Assembly: GCA_013153455.1 (NCBI GenBank)
Contig: JAADEK010000076.1
Coordinates: forward strand, 1-9,622
DNA length: 9,622 bases
Direction: 5' to 3'
Source: Aquificota bacterium
GTDB taxonomy: Bacteria; Aquificota; Aquificia; Aquificales; Aquificaceae
The translations under genes and the position numbers were made by a program. Positions 1 to 9,622 of the stretch are shown piece after piece. How positions within the stretch are numbered: the first letter of the stretch is position 1; each line of letters opens with the position of its first letter. Below the pieces are notes generated by a model that did not search any database, was not told the origin of the DNA, and worked only from the letters and a program-made list of their open reading frames with translations.

Positions 1-1021
1 TCAACGTCTTCGTCAATTTCCTCAAACTCTACCGAAAGGAGGAGTTGCCTCGCGGTGTGTGTGAGCTTTTCGGGAGCTTTTCTTCCCGAGATTGCGCACC
101 ATATGAGCGTCCAAGCCCTCACGAGCGCGAAGGGGTGATATCCTCCCCCGCCGAGGTATACACCTTCCCCGAACGTGTCCCGAACGAGTGAAAAAGCCCT
201 CAGGAAGCCGACGTTTGAGAGAGAAAGCTTTGAGAGGTAGTCCTCAAGGAGGGGGTCAGTTCCGAGCTGGAGGATGTAAATCTGGGGTTTGAAGCGCTCG
301 GAGACTATCTTGAGGGCTTCCTCAAGGAGGAAGAGATACTCGTCGTCGTTCGTATCCCTCGGGAGCGGAACGTTTAGCGTGTAGCCCTCTCCTTTTCCCT
401 CACCGATTTGGTGGAGGAATCCTGTTTTGAACGGAAAGGCGTATTTGGGTGATTGGTGAAGTGAGAGAACGAAAACCTCGTCGGTGTCGTAGTAAGCTTC
501 TTGAACGCCGTCGCAGTGGTGAGCGTCAAGGTCAACGTAGAGTATTCTGTTGAAGCCCTTTCGCCTGAGGTATTCTATACCGACCGCGGGGTCGTTTATG
601 AAGCAAAACCCGCCCGCTTTGTCCTTCTTCGCGTGGTGCATACCTCCCGCGGGGTTGAAGGCTACGTTTCCTTCAAGGAACGCGTCAATAGCCTGAAGGG
701 TTGAGCCGGTCGCGAGCGCGGAACCGCTGAGGGTAGCGGGTGAGACTGGGTTTTCGTATCCCCCTATGTTGTATTTTTCCCTCGCCCCTTTTGGAACGCA
801 CAGGCAACTTTCCGCTTGCGCGAGCGCGTTTATGTAGTCCTCGTCGTGAAAGAGGAGAAGCTCCTCACGCGTAGCCCTCCTGCTTTTTATAAGCTCGTCT
901 TCCTCTACAAGTCCCATAGCCCTCAGGAAGGAAAGGAGGAGGGAAACGCGCGGTATCCTGAGGGGGTGATTCTTAGGGTAGCGATACCTTTTGTATTCGT
1001 CGCTCGCGACGAGATAAGCCC

Positions 1022-1025
<4 letters not shown>
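1..1025 (-). CDS. Histone deacetylase-like protein (HDLP/AcuC family), partial, C-terminus off the window
   Basis: Zinc-dependent deacetylase of the class I HDAC/AcuC/acetylpolyamine amidohydrolase superfamily. It hydrolyses acetyl groups from acetyl-lysine or related acetylated amines; the natural bacterial substrate is unknown. I translated the minus strand from 1025 to the edge and found 341 open codons without a stop. The catalytic set is all visible: the His-His pair at residues 130-131 (GGMHH), the metal-binding DLDAHHCDG segment near 164-173, the second metal Asp in QLGTDP near 257, and the catalytic Tyr in the GGGGYHP loop near 296. From memory it resembles the crystallised Aquifex aeolicus HDLP (about 375 residues) almost throughout, so roughly 35 residues are missing. 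The ATG overlaps the stop of the universal stress gene (ATGA) and has a GAGG five bases upstream, so it is probably translationally coupled as the third gene of the gyrB operon. The family is sure; the substrate is not. Confidence 0.95.
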
Positions 1026-4458
<3,433 letters not shown>

Positions 4459-5156
4459 TTTCTTCCGCGGGAAGATAAAACTATACCAACCGCCCGAGCA
4501 TCGCGTCTCGGTTGACCTCGTCCTTTTCCTTTCCCGTATAAGGGGCGTAAAGAGAAGCTCCCGTGTGATAGACCTCGGGGCGGGCTTCGGTTTTCTTTCC
4601 ATAGCGATAGCTAAGAAGTATAAAGTTCCGGTTGTCGCCCTTGAGCTTGACAGGCGCATGCTTGAGCTTCTCAAGAAAAACGTTGAGCTGAACGAGCTTT
4701 CACACCTCATCACCGTCGTTGAGGGAGACGTGAGAAAGGTTGATGAGATTTTTAAAAAAGGCTCCTTTGACGTCGTGATTACGAATCCCCCCTTTTTCCC
4801 GCCTAATTTCACAAAAAACCCCAATCCTTACCACTTTGAGACGAGAGGAACCTTAAAAGACTTTATAAAAGCGGGAGGATACCTCCTGAGGGACGGGGGA
4901 TACATGAACCTCCTCATCCCGAGCTTCAGACTTTACGAGAGCTTTTTAGTGATGGGTGAGAGTAAGGTTTACCCGAGATTCCTTTCTCTCGTTTACCCGA
5001 CTGAGGAAAAGAGGGCGAGACTCGGTATCGTCACGGGTATAAAAAACGTCGGAGGGGGGCTTGAGTGCGATAAGCCCTTAATAATAAACAAAAAAACGGG
5101 GGAATATACAGAAGAAGTAAGGAATTTACTGGAAAGTTTCCTTTAATGAGAATGTG

Positions 5157-5162
5157 TATAAT
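5157..5162 (+). promoter_or_regulatory. -10 box of the DUF507 gene, predicted leaderless promoter
   Basis: A perfect TATAAT in the 25-base gap after the methyltransferase, nine bases before the ATG at 5172. There is no Shine-Dalgarno and no clear -35 element. A GTG at 5154 could extend the reading frame upstream, but the -10 box would then lie within the coding sequence. Confidence 0.5.
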
Positions 5163-5171
5163 GTTTTTATA

Positions 5172-5723
5172 ATGAGGTTACCTGAGAGGCTTGTAGAGGC
5201 GATAGGGGAGAGTATAGTAGAGGAGCTCGCAAACAGGGAGAAGATACTTGAACTTGAAGACCCCTTTTTATTCAAAAGGAAGATAGTAAAGATTTTCAAG
5301 GAAGCGGAAGAAGAGGAAAAACAGCTTGAGGAGAGGGCAAAGGAAGTTCTAAAACAGAACATAGACATACTTGAGAAGGAAAACATAGATTACAGGACCG
5401 CCTTTCTGGCGGTAAAGAGGAAACTCGCGGAGGAGATGAACATAAACATAGACAGGAGGGAAAGACTAAACCAGATAATCAACAGGATTATGGAATTGAT
5501 AATGACCGACGACACGGTTGAGATTTACGAAGACCCTCCCGTGATAAGGAGGAAGATAAGGGAGCTCGTTATGGGAGCGGTAAAGATAGAGGAAGAAATA
5601 GAGAGGGAGGTTCGCAGGCGCATAAGGAAATACTCACGGGATATACTTGAGGGAAGTCCCGAGTGGAACATCCTCTGGAGGAGGATATACGAGGACGAGC
5701 TAAAGAAGAGAGGACTCGCTTAG
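5172..5723 (+). CDS. DUF507 family protein with two tandem copies of the domain
   Basis: Protein of unknown function, 183 residues, very rich in Glu, Lys and Arg and predicted to be almost all helical. The C-terminal part ends with GSPEWNILWRR...EDELKKRG (161-181), the characteristic DUF507 ending. The N-terminus MRLPE matches the MRL start typical of the family, which is why I prefer the ATG at 5172 over the in-frame GTG at 5154. Many DUF507 proteins are about 90 residues long. Here residues 5-90 and 97-183 align as two copies: ERL at 5 and 97, EDP at 29 and 120, and a KRKI/RRKI helix start at 35 and 126. The second copy keeps the family ending better than the first. The gene lies downstream of atpC and the methyltransferase but has its own putative promoter. 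It overlaps the end of the opposing M23 peptidase gene by four bases. No function should be assigned. Confidence 0.82.
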   Translation: MRLPERLVEAIGESIVEELANREKILELEDPFLFKRKIVKIFKEAEEEEKQLEERAKEVLKQNIDILEKENIDYRTAFLAVKRKLAEEMNINIDRRERLNQIINRIMELIMTDDTVEIYEDPPVIRRKIRELVMGAVKIEEEIEREVRRRIRKYSRDILEGSPEWNILWRRIYEDELKKRGLA

Positions 5724-6295
5724 GGCAAGTAGAGTATAGGGTTCTGCCTGATTCCGTATTTTATGACCTCGTAATGCAGGTGTGAGCCCGTGGTTCTTCC
5801 GGTCGCTCCCACGTAACCTATCACCTTACCCTTAGCTACGTGCTCCCCCGTTCTTACCTCCCTTCCCGAAAGGTGAGCGTAAAGGGTAGTAAAGCCGTAT
5901 CCGTGGTATATGACGACCACATAACCGTATCCCCTCACGTAACCGCTGAAGAGGACAACGCCGTCCGCGGTCGCAACTACGGGCGTTCCCGTTGGCGCTG
6001 CTATATCTATCCCCGCGTGGAATTCCTTATACCTCCCTATCCTCCTCCAACCGAAGTGAGAGGTAACAACGCCCACAACTGGCCATATACTCGGTCTTGC
6101 ATCTTGGGGTGTTTTTACGTTCTTTATCATTTCGTCGTATACGCTCTTTGGTTGAATCGTTACGTTCAGTTCCGCATCAAGCTCTTCCTCAAACTCAAAG
6201 ATGTTAGGGTCCGGTGTTATATCCCACCTGTAGTATGAGGAGGGAAAGGAAAGGAGGGAAAAAAGGAGGGAACTAAGTAGTAGAGCCTTCCTCAT
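5720..6295 (-). CDS. Secreted M23-family (LytM-type) peptidoglycan endopeptidase
   Basis: Zinc metallopeptidase that cuts peptide cross-links in peptidoglycan, or a cofactor for such enzymes, acting in the periplasm. It has 191 residues. An N-terminal signal sequence (about 1-20) has Arg-Lys followed by a Leu/Ser-rich hydrophobic run. A linker of about 50 residues without coiled coil follows, then the LytM domain from about 72. The zinc ligands are H93 and D97 (HAGID) and H174 of HLH (172-174). The second catalytic His is probably H141 (YAHLS). The GYVGATGRTTGSHLHYE stretch is typical, so the enzyme looks active. The start is inside the last codons of bpsA: ATG at 6295, or TTG at 6298, with a GAGGTG at 6306-6311 that fits either. 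The 23-base overlap suggests translational coupling to bpsA, although no functional link is evident. Confidence 0.93.
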   Translation of the reverse strand: MRKALLLSSLLFSLLSFPSSYYRWDITPDPNIFEFEEELDAELNVTIQPKSVYDEMIKNVKTPQDARPSIWPVVGVVTSHFGWRRIGRYKEFHAGIDIAAPTGTPVVATADGVVLFSGYVRGYGYVVVIYHGYGFTTLYAHLSGREVRTGEHVAKGKVIGYVGATGRTTGSHLHYEVIKYGIRQNPILYLP

Positions 6296-7340
6296 CAAGG
6301 TAGAACACCTCGTCCGAGATAGGTTCGTTCCAACGCTTGAAGCCCGGGAGGGTTTCTATCCTATACCAAGCGGAGCGATACCATATATCTGTCGGGTTGC
6401 GCTTTACGGGCGCTATTTGGGCTGCGCGCGTTTGGGGGTGATACTCCCAGTTCATGTAGTGATTGAAGTCCTGAATGATATCCGTAATCACTACGCCGTA
6501 TTCGTTTATGAGGGTTTCTTGGAACTCCTTCCAGCGGAAGATGGAGCTGTCCCTCAGCGTAAGCCCGAAGTAACCCGAACAACCCGCATCCTTCAGCGTC
6601 GCTATTCCCCTGCCTATGAACGCCCTGAACGCTGCGAAGGTCTCGGGGGGGTCGGTTATGAAGACGTCAAACTTTCCCAAAAAGTCCTCCGTATAGGGGT
6701 TCCTGAGGTCCCAGACCATTGCGGTCGCGTTTTCTATACCGAGCTCCTTTATCACCTTGTTGTCAAACTCTATGAGTCTCTCGTCTATGTCTATTATCAC
6801 GACCCTCTTAGCCTTTCGTGTGAGGGCTATGGCGAGTCCCGTAAGGTCGTCCTCCGCTCCCATAACGATAATTTCCTTGCCCCTGAGGTCTCCCCTGCTG
6901 TCCAAGAAAAGGACGCGTGAGACTGTCGTCTCGGGCGTTACGCTCCCTTGGTCATACTGCTGGACGGGTGCGGGTCTGTCTTTTGCTATCTCAACGAATG
7001 TTCTGTATAGTTCCTTATCGTCGTAAAAAGGTATACCCCTTCCTTCGCACGCTTTGCACGAATGGTCTTCAAAGGGTTCAATCCCCAGCTCCTTTACGAG
7101 GTCCCAGCCCTTTTGCGTAAGGAGTATGTTTTCGTTTTCGTCAATAAAGGCGTAGCCCTCCGCTATGAGCTTCTTTACGATTCCGGAAGCTGCGGGAACG
7201 GGCAAGTCCGAGTAATCAACGAGTTTCCAAAAGTCCCCCGTTTTGAGAAGTGCCTGAAGGACGCGCTCAACATTCCTCGCGTGGAGCCTTACGTTCGTCT
7301 CCGCGTGAACCTCACTCGCTATGCGCTGTAGCAGTTCCAA
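6273..7340 (-). CDS. bpsA: N4-bis(aminopropyl)spermidine synthase (branched-chain polyamine synthase)
   Basis: Aminopropyltransferase that adds two aminopropyl groups from decarboxylated SAM to the central nitrogen of spermidine. The branched polyamine made is known from thermophiles such as Thermus and Thermococcus, where it protects nucleic acids. The protein has 355 residues, matching the roughly 350 of the family. An N-terminal winged-helix-like part (1-90) is followed by a C-x2-C pair at 95 and 98, in HSCKACEGRG. A Rossmann domain then carries GAEDDLTG (161-168), the acidic active-site motif, and DPPET (230-234) in place of the NPPY of methyltransferases. The start is a TTG at 7340, chosen because GGAGGTGAT ends four bases upstream. 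An ATG at 7345 is out of frame. The stop lies inside the following M23 peptidase gene. Without knowing the family it could be misread as a DNA methyltransferase. Confidence 0.92.
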   Translation of the reverse strand: MELLQRIASEVHAETNVRLHARNVERVLQALLKTGDFWKLVDYSDLPVPAASGIVKKLIAEGYAFIDENENILLTQKGWDLVKELGIEPFEDHSCKACEGRGIPFYDDKELYRTFVEIAKDRPAPVQQYDQGSVTPETTVSRVLFLDSRGDLRGKEIIVMGAEDDLTGLAIALTRKAKRVVIIDIDERLIEFDNKVIKELGIENATAMVWDLRNPYTEDFLGKFDVFITDPPETFAAFRAFIGRGIATLKDAGCSGYFGLTLRDSSIFRWKEFQETLINEYGVVITDIIQDFNHYMNWEYHPQTRAAQIAPVKRNPTDIWYRSAWYRIETLPGFKRWNEPISDEVFYLDEEGSTT

Positions 7341-7343
7341 CCC

Positions 7344-7352
7344 ATCACCTCC
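7344..7352 (-). promoter_or_regulatory. Ribosome binding site of bpsA, fixing a TTG start
   Basis: GGAGGTGAT on the minus strand is a nine-base match to the 16S rRNA 3' end. Its GGAGG core is seven bases before the TTG at 7340. It decides in favour of this rare start codon. Confidence 0.85.
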
Positions 7353-7374
7353 GTTCGGATTTTGCGAAATGCAT

Positions 7375-7403
7375 ATTATAAATGATTTTTAACGCCTTTT
7401 TAA
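7375..7403 (-). promoter_or_regulatory. Putative bpsA promoter in the divergent bpsA/phoH gap
   Basis: A perfect TATAAT -10 box (minus strand, 7380-7375) lies 17 bases from TTAAAA (7403-7398), a 4/6 match to the -35 consensus. Transcription would begin near 7368 and give a leader of about 28 bases holding the Shine-Dalgarno. On the other strand a TATTAT at 7374-7379 overlaps the same bases and could serve phoH. The rest of the 77-base gap is AT-rich with no other clear element. Confidence 0.5.
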
Positions 7404-7417
7404 ATAAATTAATATAC

Positions 7418-8464
7418 ATGGAAAAGGTTCTCAGCGAAGAGAGGATAGACCTCGGGAAATACGACGAGAAGTTTTACGCAATCGTAGGAAGGGGAGACGA
7501 GAACATAAAGTTCTTTACGAAGTTCTTTGACGTTCGTATCGTTCCCCGAGGAACGGAGCTTATCGTAAAGGGGGATGAGGAGAAGGTTAGGAACTTCGTG
7601 AACTTCCTTAAGGCGGTCTTAAAACGTCTCCAGCACGAGAAGCTTACCGCTCAGGAGGTAAGACAATACGCCAAGGAGTTCCTAAAGAGCATAGAAGCTT
7701 ACGAGATAGAAAAGCAAGAAGGAAAAAGCGAGGAAGAGCTTGAGGAAGAGGTTATCCTCATAACCCACCGCAAAAAGGCGATAGTCCCAAAAACGGAGAC
7801 ACAAAAGAGATACGTAAACGCGATAAAGAAGAATGATATAGTTTTCGGGATTGGTCCCGCGGGAACGGGAAAGACATACCTCGCCATGGCTATGGCTCTT
7901 CAGCACCTGAAGGAGGGAAAGGTAAACAAGATTATCTTGACGCGTCCCGCGGTTGAGGCGGGAGAAAAGCTCGGGTTCCTCCCCGGAACTATAGCGGAAA
8001 AGGTTCACCCATACCTCACACCCCTCTACGACGCTCTATACGACATGGTTGATTACGATAAGGCGGACTACATGCTTGAGAGGAACATAATAGAGATAGC
8101 TCCCCTCGCCTTCATGCGCGGAAGAACCCTCAACGACGCTTTTATCATCCTTGATGAAGCTCAGAACGCTACGCGTGAGCAGATGAAGATGTTTCTCACT
8201 CGTATAGGCTTCGGCTCAAAGGCGGTCATAACGGGTGACGTCACCCAGATAGACCTTCCAAAGAAGAAGGAATCGGGACTCGTTGAAGCTATGGAGATAT
8301 TGAAGGGAATTGAGGGTATAGAGTTTGTATTCTTCCAACAAGAGGACGTCGTTCGTCACCCGATAGTTGCGAAGATAATAAACGCTTATGAGAAGTATGA
8401 AAAGCAAAGACAACAGGGTTCTGGTAAAGCTAAGGAAGAGAAAGGTAAGGAAGAAGGTGATTGA
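7418..8464 (+). CDS. phoH: PhoH family ATPase (PhoH-like protein)
   Basis: Cytoplasmic P-loop ATPase related to superfamily 1 helicases, thought to act in RNA metabolism alongside YbeY. It has 348 residues from the ATG at 7418. An N-terminal KH-like RNA-binding region (about 15-70) precedes the ATPase core. The core has Walker A GPAGTGKT (146-153), Walker B IILDEAQ (243-249), the ITGD motif (271-274) and a conserved Arg-His in DVVRHPIV (310-317). The tail (about 326-348) is low-complexity Lys/Glu/Gly and lies over the start of ybeY. An in-frame ATG at 7382 would add 12 residues, MIFNAFLNKLIY. I reject it because that stretch is AT-rich and unlike the rest of the gene, and the family sequence begins near MEKVLSEERIDL. 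Neither start has a Shine-Dalgarno. The weak TAAATT at 7405-7410 or the TATTAT at 7374-7379 may be its -10 box. Confidence 0.95.
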   Translation: MEKVLSEERIDLGKYDEKFYAIVGRGDENIKFFTKFFDVRIVPRGTELIVKGDEEKVRNFVNFLKAVLKRLQHEKLTAQEVRQYAKEFLKSIEAYEIEKQEGKSEEELEEEVILITHRKKAIVPKTETQKRYVNAIKKNDIVFGIGPAGTGKTYLAMAMALQHLKEGKVNKIILTRPAVEAGEKLGFLPGTIAEKVHPYLTPLYDALYDMVDYDKADYMLERNIIEIAPLAFMRGRTLNDAFIILDEAQNATREQMKMFLTRIGFGSKAVITGDVTQIDLPKKKESGLVEAMEILKGIEGIEFVFFQQEDVVRHPIVAKIINAYEKYEKQRQQGSGKAKEEKGKEEGD

Positions 8465-8840
8465 GGACTGGGCGCGGAGAGCGCTTTCCGCGCTCGGTCT
8501 TAAGGGTGTTGAGCTTTCAGTATACATAACCGACGATGAGGAGATAAGGGAGCTAAACAAGGTCTACAGAAACAAAGACAGACCGACTGACGTTCTCTCC
8601 TTTCCCCTCGGTGAGGAAGCAAACGGGTATAAGATTTTAGGGGACGTTGTGATTTCCCAAGACACAGCACAAAGGCAGGCAAAAGAGCTCGGTCATTCCC
8701 TGGAAGAGGAGGTAAAGCGCCTACTGGTTCACGGTATAGTTCACCTTCTGGGGTATGACCACGAGAAGGGGGGAAAGGAAGCGGAGGAGTTTTATAGAAA
8801 GGAGCGCTACGTTCTTGAGAAGCTTTCAAGCGCGCGGTAA
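8388..8840 (+). CDS. ybeY: Endoribonuclease YbeY (16S rRNA 3'-end maturation)
   Basis: Metal-dependent single-strand endoribonuclease involved in 16S rRNA 3'-end processing and ribosome quality control. It has 150 residues, the usual length. The signature HGIVHLLGYDH supplies the three metal-binding histidines H115, H119 and H125. The conserved YRNKDRPTDVLSFP (60-73) and GDVVIS (85-90) are also present. The start overlaps the end of phoH by 77 bases in a different frame; an ATG at 8397 would reduce this to 68. A later GTG at 8457 would almost remove the overlap, but it would also remove the first beta strand (VLVKLRKRK), which the family needs. No Shine-Dalgarno is seen, so coupling to phoH is likely; phoH and ybeY are neighbours in many bacteria. 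The last 34 bases overlap the end of lipA on the other strand. Confidence 0.96.
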   Translation: MRSMKSKDNRVLVKLRKRKVRKKVIEDWARRALSALGLKGVELSVYITDDEEIRELNKVYRNKDRPTDVLSFPLGEEANGYKILGDVVISQDTAQRQAKELGHSLEEEVKRLLVHGIVHLLGYDHEKGGKEAEEFYRKERYVLEKLSSAR

Positions 8841-9622
8841 GAGCTTCTGGCGTTTTGCGCGCTCACAACAAACTTAAAACCCATCTCGTATGCTATCTCC
8901 TCAATCTCTTTAAACTCTTCTTCGGAGTAATACTTTACGACCGGGTGGTGGGATAGAGATGGTTGATAATACTGCCCAACGACGAGTATATCGCATCCCG
9001 TTTTCCTTATATCTTCCATCGTTTTGATTATTTCCTCTTTTGTTTCACCAAAGCCCAGGATTAGGGCGGATTTTGTCGTTATGTGAGGAGCGATTTCTTT
9101 AGAAAGTTTTAAAACTCTTAGGCTCCTCTCGTAGTTTGCTCCCTTGCGAACTACCGGGTATAGTCGTTTTACGGTTTCAACGTTGTGGTTAAGAACCGAA
9201 GGTTCTTCTTTTAAAACGGTTTCAAGGGCTTTTTTGTCTCCCCTAAAGTCGGGTATGAGAACCTCTACGCGAACGCCCGGTATGTTTTCTTTTAAAACTT
9301 TTATGCATTCTGCGAAGTGTCCCGCGCCGTAATCGGGAAGGTCGTCCCGCGTCACCGAGGTAATGACGACGTATTTTAGGTTAAGCGCCCTGACCGCCCA
9401 AAGAAGACGGTAAGGCTCTTTTGGGTCCGGCGCGAGGGGAGAACCTTTATTTACGTTGCAAAAAGCGCACCTTCTCGTGCACCTATTTCCGAGAATCATA
9501 AACGTCGCTGTATTGTTTGAAAAACATTCAGATATGTTCGGACACCTTGACTCTTCACAAACCGTCTTCAGCCGAGCCTTCCTCAGGAGTTTTTTTAGTT
9601 CGTGAGTCTTTGAGAGAACGAC
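8807..9622 (-). CDS. lipA: Lipoyl synthase, partial, N-terminus off the window
   Basis: Radical SAM enzyme that inserts two sulfurs into protein-bound octanoyl groups to make lipoyl cofactors for 2-oxoacid dehydrogenases and the glycine cleavage system. There are 271 codons in the window, open to the right edge. The auxiliary 4Fe-4S cluster motif C-x4-C-x5-C is at window residues 22, 27 and 33 (CEESRCPNISEC). The radical SAM motif C-x3-C-x2-C is at 48, 52 and 55 (CTRRCAFC). The terminal RSSYRA (259-264) provides the serine ligand of the auxiliary cluster. The frame continues upstream of the internal Met at 9499, which lies between the two cysteine motifs and cannot be the start. By family length, only about 10-50 residues should be missing. 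Its end overlaps ybeY on the opposite strand by 34 bases. Confidence 0.97.
   Translation of the reverse strand, partial: VVLSKTHELKKLLRKARLKTVCEESRCPNISECFSNNTATFMILGNRCTRRCAFCNVNKGSPLAPDPKEPYRLLWAVRALNLKYVVITSVTRDDLPDYGAGHFAECIKVLKENIPGVRVEVLIPDFRGDKKALETVLKEEPSVLNHNVETVKRLYPVVRKGANYERSLRVLKLSKEIAPHITTKSALILGFGETKEEIIKTMEDIRKTGCDILVVGQYYQPSLSHHPVVKYYSEEEFKEIEEIAYEMGFKFVVSAQNARSSYRALESFSRT

Noticed and set aside
5154..5171. GTG start six codons upstream for the DUF507 gene
   Set aside because: The added residues MYNVFI coincide with a TATAAT box, and the family normally starts with MRL, which fits the ATG at 5172.
6361..7331. Several open frames on both strands over bpsA
   Set aside because: All overlap bpsA, whose length, motifs and Shine-Dalgarno are convincing; none of the others shows motifs.
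6273..7340. bpsA as a DNA or RNA methyltransferase
   Set aside because: The Rossmann core and a DPP motif invite this call, but the GAEDD acidic motif, the N-terminal winged-helix-like region and the overall length fit the branched-polyamine synthase family.
7382..7417. ATG start 12 codons upstream for phoH
   Set aside because: The stretch is AT-rich promoter-like sequence, has no Shine-Dalgarno, and adds residues not expected in the family.

Overview
This window is densely packed chromosomal DNA, with only about 140 bases outside genes. It most likely comes from a hyperthermophilic bacterium of the Aquificaceae, related to Aquifex, Hydrogenivirga or Hydrogenobacter. Four things point there. 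A class I histone deacetylase-like protein closely resembles my recollection of Aquifex aeolicus HDLP. A branched-polyamine synthase (BpsA) of the type found in thermophiles is present. The proteins are rich in Lys, Glu and Arg with heavy AGG/AGA use. The atpC gene is not next to other ATP synthase genes. No mobile elements, RNA genes, CRISPR arrays or sizeable repeats were seen.

Layout. On the minus strand, a probable three-gene operon runs leftward from 4013: gyrB, then a long universal stress protein (usp), then HDLP, which runs off the left edge. Adjacent genes overlap by 8 and 4 bases. A 34-base divergent gap (4014-4047) separates gyrB from a rightward cluster. That cluster holds atpC (ATP synthase epsilon), a TrmN6-like SAM methyltransferase overlapping atpC, and a DUF507 protein built from two copies of its domain. 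The cluster meets a leftward pair tail to tail with a 4-base overlap. The pair is bpsA followed by a secreted M23 peptidase whose start lies inside the end of bpsA. A second divergent gap (7341-7417) leads to phoH and ybeY, which overlap by up to 77 bases. ybeY overlaps the end of leftward lipA by 34 bases, and lipA runs off the right edge just short of its start codon.

Two start types appear. Genes with an upstream partner (usp, HDLP) and bpsA have good Shine-Dalgarno sequences. gyrB, atpC and the DUF507 gene instead have a perfect TATAAT 6-9 bases before the ATG and no Shine-Dalgarno, which suggests leaderless mRNAs. The back-to-back gyrB and atpC promoters are too close for two polymerases to bind at once.

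Most genes are housekeeping: DNA topology, ATP synthesis, rRNA maturation, lipoate synthesis and polyamines. I do not see an obviously new multi-gene system. The observations most worth following are the gyrB-usp-HDLP operon, the leaderless promoter pattern, the DUF507 duplication, and convergent gene ends with no room for terminators.
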